From Seison nebaliae (Eukaryota; Rotifera; Pararotatoria; Seisonacea; Seisonidae), in assembly GCA_023231475.1 (NCBI GenBank), contig JALJEE010000685.1, positions 29,430 to 93,429 on the forward strand: a stretch of DNA of 64,000 nt, read 5' to 3'. The position numbers were made by a program, and so were the translations under genes. This document shows, one piece after another, positions 21,247-33,349 of this stretch; position 1 is the stretch's first letter; each line of letters opens with the position of its first letter. A model generated the notes under the pieces. The model was not told where the DNA came from. It was given only the letters and a program-made list of their open reading frames with translations, and did not search any database.

Positions 21247-24200
21247 TCATAATAAATCTTGTTTTCCTTCTTCCTCGAAGATGGCCCAAGAGTCATTCAG
21301 CTGCATAAAAATACCTCTAGCTAACTCTTCATGTTCACTTCCAATCATCTAAAAATGAAAATGAAATTTTAATGAAATAATAAATAAAATAAATTAATAA
21401 CTTTGTCAGGATGTACTGATAAAACGGCTTTCCTGTAAAATTTTTTCACTTGTTGAACTGTAATCAGATCGCCCATAGTGATAGGTTTCCATCTTTGTTC
21501 TCCATCCCACAACACTTCATGTAAGGAGCAAAGTAGAGCTCTAATATTTTTCTCTTTTTCTTGAGACCAATTCATTATTTTAATATCATTCTCTGACATT
21601 CCCCGTGATTGATTCTCCAATTTTTTGTCATTTAATGTTTTCGGTTTCTCCTCATTCTTCTTATTTCTGTTGTCTAACGAAAAATCCCATTGATTGAAGT
21701 TATCAAAAAAGTTATTGGATGTATCTTCCTTCTGTTTTTCAGTTTTCTTCATTTGAGGTCTCGATTGTGATGGTGGTGGTGGTATTGGTGGTGATGGTTG
21801 TGCCGTTGGGATGGTCTTTCTTTTTTCGGAAATATTCGTAGTTGGTATTTCATTTACCGATTTCGTAAAATCAGGAAAGAAATTAAGAAGATCATCATTA
21901 GGTGGTGACGTCTTCGTCGGTGCTGTGTTTTGGGGTTTAGTTAAGTTGTTTGGAATATCAAATGTCAAAGTATCAAAATCGACATTAGAATTATATTTTT
22001 TTTGCTCTGGTTGAGAATCGGTTACAAAACTAAAGATGTCATTCATATCTTGTTCACTCGAATTTTTCAATGTAATTGCTGAATTTCTATCATTGTTTTG
22101 TAATGAATCATTTAATTCTAATAATCTCTCTTCATCTTCATTCGTTTTACATTCTGATTTTGGTTGAAACGATTCTTCTTCATCTCTCGAACTGCCCAAA
22201 TTCAATAAGGAACTTTCAGCAGATAATTCCTTTTCTTTCATTCCGTTTGATGGTTGTGTACCGTTAACATATAAATGAGAGAAATCGCCAATGAAATTAT
22301 TTTGGATATTTCTAATATCTTAAAAGGACAATTTAAATAAGAAAATTTATTAAAATAAAATGAAACTTGAATTTATATCATTTGTTTGTAGTTTCATTGC
22401 TTGTACCCATTTCTTACTGTTGTCAGGACTCAATGTGACAAATGATTGTTGATTTTGATTCAAATCGAAAAGAAGTGTAAATTCTTTAATTTGTTGAGGT
22501 GGCACTCGACAAATATCTAAGTCTTTCCTATAACCGGAATATGAATTTGATAATAATGAATGAAGATATTAACGCTAAAATTGAATATTCAACAACTCGA
22601 TCCATTTTCAAAGGAAGAAAAGCAGTATAGAAACGAATTCGACATATTTCCATCGGAATCAATCGACCGAATTGCATCCGAGCATGATTAATAGCAACAG
22701 TAATATTTCCATAAAGACGAACATTATTTACAAATCTTATTATGATTTCATTATCATCATTATAATTAAATTGTGTGACTGATGCAATCGAATTATCAAT
22801 CTCTTCAAAATCTTGTGAAATAACAGCATACGGTTTACATCCCGTTTGTAATTTATTCATCAAAGGAATTCCACCAATTCTTATTTGTCTTAAATGAAGA
22901 ACACCGAGTGCCACACCTGATGTATCGGTTGGCAATCGAATTAATTGATTTGATGAGAATTGAGGCGACTTTAATTTGAATAAATAATCGACAAATCTAA
23001 AAATGGAAAATGAAAGAGAGAAAAAAGAGGAAGCGAACCTTCTAATTAAGGTATTGAAACTGATTGGGAATGTTAATTTGGAATTTCTTTTCCTCAATTC
23101 AATTAAATGATTCATAAGAATCTCGACAGAATAAAATTGTTGTGTAAAGACTAGAATTCCGGCAGAGATCAAATTAACAATGCAATCTGTAATCAGCGAA
23201 TAAATGCCTGCACTGGTTAGAATGATGGTGGAATTGTTATTTTTCAATTGATATCGTGTCAAATTCATGACGATTTTTAAGAATTTGGAAAAATCGGGAA
23301 TGTCGTCCGATTCGTTTAAAAGATATGTTTGAAATTTAATTGAATTATTTATACAATTCTCATCGATGGAAATACAAGAATGATTCGTATAAATATTTGC
23401 CACAAATAATTTTTCACAATCCACTATTTTCATTAATTCATTCAATTCTTCTTTACATTGACGTTCCAACATATCTTTCTGCATATGTGTTGTGTTCGTT
23501 TGATAATTAATGATTGATTGTGTCTTATCCAATTTCATTTGGTAATCGGGAGCAGAATTAAAAAGAATGAATGATTGTAAATTAAATAAATTATCATTGA
23601 TCTTATATAATGAAGTGGTGACATGGGAATCTCTCACTGGTGCATTATGACCAGATGAATTGAATGATGCTCCCGATGTATCCATTACATTCTTTAAATT
23701 TTCAGTAATTGTTGAAGTGAATTTGTTGGCTAAATTAAATAAATTGAATTGTTGGGAATTGTTGTTATCATCAAAATTATTTTCAGAATGATGAATCTGT
23801 TGTTGTTGTTGTTGATGTTGATGTGGAGGAGGTGGAGGTGGAGAAGATTGTCGATTATTATGTGAAAATAATGAATCAGATGATGGATTATTATTTGATG
23901 GTAATGGATAATCGACATCAGTGGAATTATAATTATCGATTGGTATCTTCCTCAAATAATTCTCTATTGAATCGATCGTTTGACCAGGCTGTAAATGAAC
24001 AATCTCTTTGATATGATTCGTTTGTAAAATGTTCATTATATCGAAAATTGATGGTCGATCATTCGGATTATTATTCAATAACTTTCTAATTAATAATGAT
24101 AAATATTTATCACAGTTACTTGGTAATTGATAATTACCATTAATGATAGCTAATCGCGAACTATCCGGAAATGGATGTTCACCAATTGTCAAATTGAATA

Positions 24201-24984
24201 AGATACATCCTAGACACCATACGTCCAATTTCGGACCAATTGAATAATTCAAATAAAGGTCGACTAATTCAGGTGGTCGATACATGGGCGTCGTTCTCTC
24301 ATTCAATTCATCTTCCACCATATCTCGTTCACTCGCTGTCCATTCTTCATTGACGTCATAAGTTTTCGTTGAACATGAACCGAAATCACATAATTTTACT
24401 ATGGCCGATTTGGAAATGAGAATATTCTGAATCTTTAAATCATAATGAACGATCTTCAATTGATGTAATACTGAAACGGCTGAAGATATTTGGAAGAATA
24501 TCTTCAAAGTATCTACCACCGTCAATTGGAGATTTGAGAGATGTTGATCGATCGATCCAAATGGAAGATATTCCATCGCTATAAAATATTCCATTCGAAA
24601 GTTATGATCATCCTTCATGAGAGAATTTCCGATAAATTGAACAATATGATGCGATTTCCCCATAATTAATTTCATGACGTTTATTTCATTTTCAATTTCC
24701 GATTTCTTCCTCTTATCATTCAACGGAGTTAACATCCGTTTAATGGCGACATCTTTCTGTGATTGGAGTTCGGTGGCAATGAAAATAATTGAGAATCCAC
24801 CTTCAGCAAATCCTTCATTCAATCGATATTTTACATGACTGATATCGATCACTCTTCCAATTTCGCTTTGGCCGATCACATTAGATATTGGTGAAGTGAC
24901 ATTGGTAGAAAGATTTGATGTTGGAATGGTATTTTGTATTCCAAAATTGTTGACGGCTGATTTTAGATTGTTGAGGAAATTCAT
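21247..24984 (-). CDS. GAK: Cyclin-G-associated kinase / auxilin
   Basis: Clathrin-uncoating cofactor that recruits Hsc70. Exons (reverse) 23039-24984, 22574-22996, 22367-22527, 21402-22318 and 21247-21348 give 1182 residues. The N-terminal NAK-family kinase has a glycine loop (GFAEGGFS), the Lys in [17 protein letters not shown] and PPEL. The middle region has a PTEN-like phosphatase/C2 module ([37 protein letters not shown]). The C-terminal J domain has HPDK at the end of exon 4, with exon 5 supplying [17 protein letters not shown] 42-nt intron (22997-23038) is in frame and would add 14 hydrophobic residues if retained. The kinase HRD Arg is Tyr. A poly-Pro/His/Gln stretch lies between the kinase and PTEN parts. 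Confidence 0.92.
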
Positions 24985-25907
24985 TTTTAAAAAAATAATT
25001 TTTTTTGACTAGAACTTGTCGAGAAAGACTTAATAAAATTTATTATTTTGATCAAATATTAATGGAATTTGCTAGTAGATATATTCTCTATATATTCTTG
25101 ATAATGATGAAGAAGAAAAGTAATTATGATAAAAATATCATTTGGTAAGAATGATTAAGCTCATCATTTCTCTAAAGTGAATGGAAAGAAGGGAATAAGT
25201 CAAATTTCTTCTTTTTCTATCCCAAAAAAAAATTGTAAATGAATTTCCCTTTTAATACAAATCAAATTTAACAAATTCAATAGATTAAAAAATTTGTGAA
25301 AGTATTACTATTATTAAGGATCGACTTTACATTTATGTCATAACCTTTTCCAAATTAGTTCGCTCTTTTCTATCTTTTCACTCCGCCTCCAACAAACAGA
25401 ACGAACATGTGACTAAATAATTTTACATTTTTCTCCCGCTACATTTAACTTCAAACAACGTAAAATTAATGTCTCCCCCCATTCGACAACTGTTGTCCGA
25501 ATGATAAATGACAATAAAAAGAAGAATGGAGAATGATAGAAATCTTACAATCTTAGTTGTTAGTAGAAAAAAAAGTTTAATCATATTTACTTTATTCAAA
25601 ACAAAAAGAATCTTTCAATTTTTTTCTCATTCAAATTCATCTTCTAATGCAAAAGAGACGATTATCAAAAAGTTTTCATTACATTATTCCAAGAACATTT
25701 CTTTCAATGAAGAAGACAAGTATTATTATTTAATAATAATCTAAACATTTAACTGTTTGTTGACATGTGTGTATGAAGTGAAGGAGAAATTTCGAAAATT
25801 AATAATATTGTCAACATTAAATTATTATTGATTTATATAACAATTTGTTAAGTGAAATGAGTAAAATTAGGATGATAAATACATTCAAATTTTTCGCTTC
25901 TTATTTA
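24985..25907. other. Intergenic region upstream of GAK
   Basis: AT-rich. A 78-codon plus-strand frame (25508-25744) lacks any family feature and is not called. It contains the GAK promoter and the 3' end of the next minus-strand gene. Confidence 0.5.
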
Positions 25908-26733
25908 TTACGTTTTAAATAAAGCGAAAGCATCTTTGCCCATTGAACCGCGAACAGCAGCCCAAGTAAATATGGAGGCACCAATGACAAATAGAATGCC
26001 AATAGTAATTGTAATTCCGATGAGGAATCTCATTCGGAAAAGTTTTTTCTAAAACAATTCATAATTGTGAATGTGTTGAAATAAAAGTAACTGTCGATTC
26101 TCGCTCAAGTATTCGTTGATATGTTGACTTGTTAATTCGTTCACCTCTCGCATTAGTAAATCGCAAATCGAAATTATCGCTGGTCTTATTCAGAGGAATA
26201 TCTTTGAAGTTCTTTGTGGCTTGATTTTCTTTCTGAATTTGTTGCGCTACTGTTTTCATTTTGTTTTTCGATACTTGCTCCATTTCTTTTTCTCTCTTCA
26301 ATTTCGCTTTATTAGCCGAATTAACTAGTCGTTCATTTGGATATGGTTTGGGTGTTCTCACAATTGGCTTGGGCGTTGTCGATGTTGTCTTTACTGGTTC
26401 AACATAAGTTTCTTTCGAATCATCTACGACTATTTCACTTGGTAATTTATCTCTTTCTCGAGAAGCACTCAATTGAATATCTCGTATGGTTAAAGTTGAG
26501 GGTGACGGTGAAATCATGTTTATCGGATCATTGTAAGATCGTAAAGCTACATCCGGTGTCCGTTTAGGTGTAACAGGCATCGATTTTTTCTTTAGTTGTT
26601 CGATAATTTTTTTCGTTTTTCTCGATGACGTTATCTGTGGTGTTTGGCACGTTTCAACTAAGGAATATTCCAACGGATTTGGAGCGTTCTCATCGTAACG
26701 GTAAGCAACATTGTTAGTCTTTTGAATCGACAT
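25908..26733 (-). CDS. Tail-anchored membrane protein of unknown function
   Basis: Unrecognised protein of 260 residues. Exons (reverse) 26092-26733 and 25908-26048 across a 43-nt intron. The first 220 residues are hydrophilic, rich in Lys, Pro, Ser and Thr, with repeated TPK/TPKP motifs (VTPKRTPDV, TTPKPIVRTPKP) that look like proline-directed phosphosites. A single helix (MRFLIGITITIGILFVIGASIFTWAAV) is followed by about 15 residues, so the protein is probably inserted post-translationally with the bulk in the cytosol. No signal peptide. It could sit at the ER or nuclear envelope (inference from topology only). Confidence 0.6.
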
Positions 26734-27042
26734 TGGTATAAAATGAAACTAATAAAACTTTTTTAAATGAATGTTAAATAATTTTTTATTGAGAAATATC
26801 GATAGAAAATCTACGCTTCAGGCAAATTTCTCTTGTTATTCTTCTCTACTTACTCCTTCTTTGGTAAAATTTATGCGATATCATAATTCATTCTCCCAAA
26901 ACTTATTAGTATGACATTTTGTTTTAATATGAAATTATAATTACCAATTTCGCTACACAATCTTTATTTTATTATTAATATAACTTTTATAATTTATCAA
27001 ATAATTTAATGTTTTTCATGTGATCAAAATATAGTTCAAAAA
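26734..27042. other. Intergenic region
   Basis: AT-rich spacer between two minus-strand genes; no coding or RNA signal seen. Confidence 0.5.
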
Positions 27043-28094
27043 TCAAATTGATTCGTTTTCGTTCAAAGTATCATATTTGCTTATTCCTGCTGGTGCGAAA
27101 TCTGGAGTCATCGCCACAATGCCTAAGACTACTATGTTAACGGAAAAAATGGTTCCTATCACTAATGCTGGAACGAAATCTCGGTATATTATTGTATTAC
27201 GAAATTTTACCCAACAGCCAATTATTGGTAGGCTTTTTCTGAAACATAACCTCTTATTAGGAACGTCATAAAGGTCAAGGTCGGAAAATGGAGTATCCCA
27301 TTCCACATTACTCTAATTATTGATTGAAATCCAATAAATTAAATGTTAAAAAAAAATTAACAAATTTTTCGTAACAACAAGAAAACGGATACTCTTGTTC
27401 AATATATTGTCGACCCCATTCAGTTTTAAACTTTGACCAATCGTCACTTGATTGCCATCCACAACATCGATACTAGAATTCCTAAATGAAACTTAAAATG
27501 TACTATGAAATGAAACTTTGTATTGCACGCGATGCATTCGCTCGAGATATGGTTTGTCTTTTGTTCTACTATTCATTGTTTGTGTCCTTTTCATCCAATA
27601 GTTCACTATTAAATTCTCCACAGCGAAATATAAATTCTGATGAATTCGAGGAACTGAAAAGTACATTACCATTAACAATAAAGATTGTCCTAAGATATAA
27701 ATTGCCGCCTTCAATTATCGTTATGGTTCGAATATTAAAGTAGAAATAAATAAGAACTTTAAAAAATTTACGTTGTTTCAATTTTCTACCAATAAACCAC
27801 ATGATGAAAGCCAACATCAAGGAATAACTAAGAATAAGACAAAGATGGATGTGTAATGAAGGTACATTATCTAATCGTTTATAATCGATGTCGATAAGGT
27901 CTAATACTCGTTTGGTTGGAGAAAAGACGAATACGTAAGAATGATAAAGGAAGACTAGTATAGAAAGCACCTTAACAATTCATTATTTTGTTGAGATAAT
28001 TTTCAGATTTTCTTATAAAAACTCTAACAGATAGCCCAAAATATAACCAAGCACCTGCGTTTACTATCAACCTCCCTTTCTTATTCAGCATCAT
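27043..28094 (-). CDS. Tetraspanin
   Basis: Four-pass membrane organiser protein, 283 residues. Exons (reverse) 28029-28094, 27758-27970, 27517-27708, 27362-27472 and 27043-27312; all introns 44-58 nt. Helix 1 is split by the first intron (GAWLYFGLS|VLSILVFLY). Helices 2 and 3 flank a short basic loop (GRKLKQRKFFK). The large extracellular loop has the family CCG (YRCCGW), a second CC (FSCCYEK), and single Cys before helix 4 (RLCFRK, IIGCW). Helix 4 is DFVPALVIGTIFSVNIVVLGIVA. The tail is short. Which tetraspanin it is cannot be told. The frame is broken across all five exons unless they are spliced as given, so the model is mutually supported. Confidence 0.85.
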
Positions 28095-28261
28095 TTGGAA
28101 TTGCTAAATTTCCGGTTCGGAAGAAAATAATTTTAACGAAATTAAATGGAACCGAAGTTAAATGAAAATTAAATTAAGGAAAAAAGGCGAAAATTTATTA
28201 TGTAAATCAAACAAAAGATTTTTAACGACTTCATATCATTTGTTTGTTTGTTGAAGTTTGT

Positions 28262-28621
28262 TCATTTTAGACTACTATATTTGGTAACAGCTTTGGTTCC
28301 TTCGGAGACGGCATGCTTAGCCAATTCACCCGGTAACAGCAAACGTACAGCTGTTTGAATTTCTCTTGAGGATATGGTTGATCGTTTATTATAATGTGAC
28401 AAACGAGATGATTCCTGAGCAATTCTCTCAAATATGTCATTCACAAACGAATTCATAATACTCATTGCTTTCGATGATATTCCGATATCCGGATGAACTT
28501 GTTTGAGAACCCGATAGACATATATTGAATATGTCTGCTTCCTCTTCTTACCTTTCTTCGGGATTGGTAATGATGATCTGATAGCTTTCTTCGCCCCCTT
28601 GCTTGGAACTTTAGAATTCAT
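28262..28621 (-). CDS. H2B: Histone H2B
   Basis: Core histone, 119 residues, single exon. The histone fold is near-canonical: [77 protein letters not shown]. The N-terminal tail ([17 protein letters not shown]...) is shorter than usual and unlike the common arthropod tail, and the C-terminus ends SSLK. No partner histone gene lies nearby. Downstream there is an AATAAA at 28194-28199 and I see no histone 3' stem-loop, which suggests a polyadenylated, replication-independent copy. The start ATG at 28621 is the only one before the tail. Confidence 0.93.
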   Translation of the reverse strand: MNSKVPSKGAKKAIRSSLPIPKKGKKRKQTYSIYVYRVLKQVHPDIGISSKAMSIMNSFVNDIFERIAQESSRLSHYNKRSTISSREIQTAVRLLLPGELAKHAVSEGTKAVTKYSSLK

Positions 28622-29121
28622 CTTTAAACTATAGTTGGTGGGAAATATTAAGGACTAAAATTAAATTTGTTATATGACGAACAAAATGATAATGTTACGT
28701 TATATACTAATCATCTTTTTAATATGTTTCAAGGAGTTTGATTGGTTCATCGTATGACGAGTGATATTGATGATAACATTTCATAATATTAGCTAAATTT
28801 TTGATTAGTCATCTAACTTGTAATTAGAATAAATTGTAAGTTCAAAGAGTGGAAACACTGAAATTTGAAAGAAAAAAAATTCAAAAACATGAATTTCAAT
28901 TTTAAGATTTTGCAATATGTTGTAAATATAATAACAGATTGAAGATCGATATGAAAGAAATTTCAAAGTTTAAAAATTAATGATATTTATGACAAATAGA
29001 AAAGAGTGGATATACTTGCAAAATTTAATAAAATATTTAATTCTCTCTCGTATGAATATGTTTTTCCATCCAAATGATTTTACTTTTCATAGAATTGGGC
29101 ACTGAACAACAATATTTCCCA
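28622..29121. other. Intergenic region
   Basis: AT-rich; H2B promoter and neuropeptide-gene 3' UTR. No additional gene. Confidence 0.5.
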
Positions 29122-29590
29122 TCACTTGCCAAAATGTCCGGAAGGAACGAATCTTTTACGTCCGAAATGTCCGTTTGGTATAAATCTTTTCCCAAAGTGG
29201 CCATTAGGCATGAATCGTTTGCCGAAGTGACCATTAGGCATGAATCTCTTACCAAAATGACCGTTAGGCATAAATCGTTTACTCTCGATTATTTTGTCGA
29301 TAATTGAATTATTCAATCTTTCCTTCAAACTTTCAATGTCTTTCAACAAATTATCGACTAATAGAAAATTGATTTAATATGTAAAAATAATAGTTAAACT
29401 AACCATCATCCATTTCATCGTCGTCATTATTATCTCCAACGGCCGGTTCCAATGAGTTCAATAAATTCCCTTCTATATTATTGTTATTATCTTCAGTGGC
29501 ACTACCAGAAATTAATGAATTACAATTGATAGAGGGAAGAATTATTGCTAAGAAACATATTGTTAATTTTGAATAGAAATGAAATTTCAT
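29122..29590 (-). CDS. Neuropeptide precursor with five F(M/I/V)P(N/S)GHF-amide copies
   Basis: Preprohormone of 140 residues. Exons (reverse) 29404-29590 and 29122-29357, joined in phase 1 across a 46-nt GTT-AG intron. The signal peptide is MKFHFYSKLTICFLAIILPS.... An acidic Asn/Asp-rich spacer and a short helical spacer follow. The C-terminus is a clean array cut by dibasic sites: SKR, then FMPNGHFGKR three times, FIPNGHFGRKR, and FVPSGHFGK at the end. Each copy has Gly directly before the basic pair, so C-terminal amidation is expected, giving FMPNGHF-NH2 (x3), FIPNGHF-NH2 and FVPSGHF-NH2. I cannot assign it to a named neuropeptide family. It would be cleaved by a prohormone convertase in secretory granules and act on a GPCR (family knowledge). 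Confidence 0.85.
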
Positions 29591-32500
29591 TTTTTTCTGA
29601 TAGATTTCTACAAGAAAAAGTAAAATTTGAATTAAACAAAAATTTTTACTCATTCTTCCGTTCTTCTATTGAGCACAATAAGAATAATCGGAAGAATGTT
29701 AACAATGAAAATTGGATGATGATGATGATGATGACGAAAAAAGAAAAAAGAAAAAATAAAAAGTATTTGTTTATCAAATTCTCGTTTATCATTCAACCGA
29801 TTTTGAGGAAGATGAAAGTTTTCTGTTATGAAACATGATAAATGAGAAAATATAAGACTATTGCATACTTGATGTTGTAATCAATTAAGATTTAAGAAGA
29901 AATTCTTGATAAGCGACAAATAGGAATGTCAAATAGAAAACTTCTCTTCTAATTTCATCAATTATACTTAATTATAGTTTAGATAGATGCATTCCTTCAT
30001 TGATAATTCATTCTTCTTATTGTTGATATTGTCATGAACATTGTCTATCATCAATAATGATAAATTCAAAAACAATGTACATAGCTTCAACAGTTTTTAT
30101 TGGAACTAATCTTCACTTCATCAATCATTCTTTGGAACAAATATTTCTGTTTTACTTGTCTGATAGACAGATTGCTCAACTAAAACATAGTTAGATAGAA
30201 ATCTGAAAATCTTCTTAAACAAACACTATATTCTGCCAATAACTTCCGCACACTCTTCAGTTCTCGTTATTCAATATTAATCATTGTCATTCATGAGGGA
30301 GACTCTCTTCATAAGAATGGGAAGTAGTCTCGCAAATTTATTGTATAATAATATTCTTAAATCTATCGAGAAAAACCTAAATTATAATTCATGGTTTCCA
30401 ATTGATATTCTAATTATACTCTTCAAATGAGAAACTTATTCAGAATATCGTTTGAAGTTTCGAGAGTGTTAAATGAATTGTGGGTAACTCTCAAGTAATA
30501 ATTATGTTGAAATGCAAGATTGATTGAGCAAATGCTAAATTGAAAATTTGGGAAAGTTGATAGATTTTTATGCATTATATCTTTCGTTCTTTATTTATAG
30601 AAATAACAGGTAACTCTTGTTGATATTCCTCTGAAGGAATTGATAATGGAGACGTTAAATTTTGAAAGACATGCAATCTTTATCAAAGGCAAATGGATAT
30701 GAATTACTGATAACATGACTACAAGTTTACAGTCAAAATTAGTCAAATGGAAAATGGTGCAAACAAAACTTTTTTTAGACATCGGTTTGTTCAAAAATGT
30801 AACCAAAGTTTAAGATGTTTGATAAATTTTTAAAAAGAAAGATAGAATCCTAATTTAAGTCTATTATTATTTCTTTATCACTTAAAGGTGATAAATGGCT
30901 TTCTGAAGAATTTGGTTGCAACTAGTTTTTATTTTCCATAGTAACGTCGATGGTAACACTTAAATTGAAATCGATAATAACTTTTGATATAACAGGACGA
31001 GTATGAAATAGTTGAAATACATCTATCGTATTATTTAAATATCAAAAAAAGGATAAACAAAGATGATCTATTCTAGATAGTCCTAATATATTAGCAACTC
31101 AATGAGTTGAACTATTCTGAATATAATATTAATTTAATTTTGAAAAATGACTGAGGTTAGTTTAATCCAGGTGATTTACATATAAATATGAATTTGAATA
31201 TGAATTAATTTTGAAGGTATATTCATCTCAAAGAGATCTGTTCCATTACAATATCGTACAACAATTACATGTTATCCCTCATATAGACTCTAGAATCTAG
31301 AGTCTAGATAATGATTAGATAATGTGGCATTTGTAGATGTATAATAGATATGATCTACAATAAGATGCTTTAAATTATGTTGAAGTGTATACGAATATAT
31401 TACGGAAATAATGAAATATAATTTAGTGTTTAAAGTGCCTTATAATAAATTGTCCACTCATTTCATTTCAAGATTGATCTAACTTTTTCTCATTAAAATC
31501 ATTGTGCATTTCCCGTCCAGGATGTTCTTATCAGGAAAATGGGAATTAAATTAATTGGCAATTGAACAAATACATAGAGGAAACATCGGAATTTAAATAT
31601 TTTGAATATAGGATACGGGATATTCACCACGATTTATACAGGCTCTCAAAATTACTAAAACCTTAAACTTTTGGGTATTGTATTCTATTACGTTGAAAAA
31701 TCTAATGTCTATCGAAAAAACCAATTAGCGGATATACCTAATATTTGGTAGCTGTACACAAAGAGTTTAATTGGACAAATTTATGCCTAATTTTCCAAGA
31801 TTAAGTTTTGTTCTTGTTATTACGTTCATATTGAGTTAATGAATTTCAAAATTATTTTACTTTCATTGGAAATAAATTATTCGCCCAATGAAGAACGAAT
31901 GTCATTTCCCATTTATATTTCTAATCAGTTCTTGTTCGTTTCATATCTTTTTAATAAATAATTAGATTTGTTTCGGCCAATTAGGGAATGTGGTATAATC
32001 AGCAGACACTGGTTTAATACTTATGTTCCTAGGATTAATAGAGTATCTTTCATTTATTCTTTCTGAAAATCTTTCTTATCGCGTCTTATAATCTTAAAAT
32101 AATCAACGTAATTGCTAATATGTTCTTAAAAAAGGATTTTGAAATAATTTCCCATTAAACAAAGAAAAATGACGAAAGGTCCGATATCTAGTTCGACTAA
32201 GAAAATTATAGGGATCTTAAGAAGAAACATCTAATTAAAAATAATTACACTCAATTATGTTCTAATAGAATAATATGAACGAATAAACAGTTTTTTTCCT
32301 TTCTATTACCATTAAATTTTGGTAAAAAAAGAAAGAAAATCTTTATTTTTAAATTAATTTTCAAAGTTTCCATAGATAAGGATATAAAGAATATTAGAAA
32401 AAAATTTCATAGCAATGGATTATGATTGTTCATAAAATTTCTGCTGGAAACATAAAAAAAGTTACTATCGATATGAATCAAAACAATAATTATTGCTTAA

Positions 32501-33349
32501 TTCTTGGACAGTGCAATAAAAACAATATTGTTTGGAGTGTTCATAAAAATAATAAATAATTCTTGATGGTAACGCAATATGTTCCATCCAAAAAGGTGGT
32601 GTAACCAACAGTTGCACTTCATCTAACTATCGAATATTAATCAATATTTTAACTATTTCTACAAATTGAGCGACATCATCAACGATTAGATAAGATGTTA
32701 CAATGATTGATGAATGATTAAAATACAAGTGACAAATAATTTTAAAGAATCGTCCTTCATGATTGTGTAATTAATAAATATGATTTCCTGTAAACATTGA
32801 TTTCAGTTATGAAATATTTGGGGACCATTATTGGTGACAAGACGGGTTTGATAATACATGATGGAAAGTAAGTGAGGGAGGAAAAAATTATTCAAAGTGA
32901 AAAATAAGAAAGAAAAATCTGTCATTAAATTGATAAGCTGAATGAATATGAAGATGCAATACGCATGGACTAAACTTGAATTAATCGATCAGTGGAATTG
33001 AGAAGGAGAAGGTGATTTGTTTGTTGTGATATGTAATTTAAGACAGGATTGCATTACTACTTGAATGCATATCAAAGTAATAAATGTATATTAATGAAAA
33101 TTATATTACTTTCGTGAAATTTCATATTATAATCTCATATGCAACATCATATTCTTCGAAATGCTTCAAATTATTGTTGATGTTTTCTGTTATTTGTTGG
33201 CGGTGCACAATTTACTAATCAATAATTTATCGCTTGTATTTATTTGATTTAGAGGGTAATCTGGTTAATAATAAGAATGATGAGTAATCAGAGAGAATTT
33301 GCTCAATGTTTATTCTTGTGAAAATAATATTTATCGAAATTAAAAAAAG
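29591..33349. other. Large gene-poor region
   Basis: About 3.8 kb, AT-rich, no coding frame with family features on either strand and no tRNA-like fold noticed. It could hold distal regulatory sequence, UTR exons or an unrecognised ncRNA. The only local structure noted is a short inverted repeat at 31286-31304 (arms GACTCTAG/CTAGAGTC). Confidence 0.5.

Noticed and set aside
25508-25744. 78-codon plus-strand frame
   Set aside because: Lys/Ser/Phe-rich chance-like composition in the GAK promoter, no support.
29037-29307. Two repeat-bearing frames overlapping the neuropeptide exon
   Set aside because: They are shifted or antisense readings of the GHF-amide repeats.
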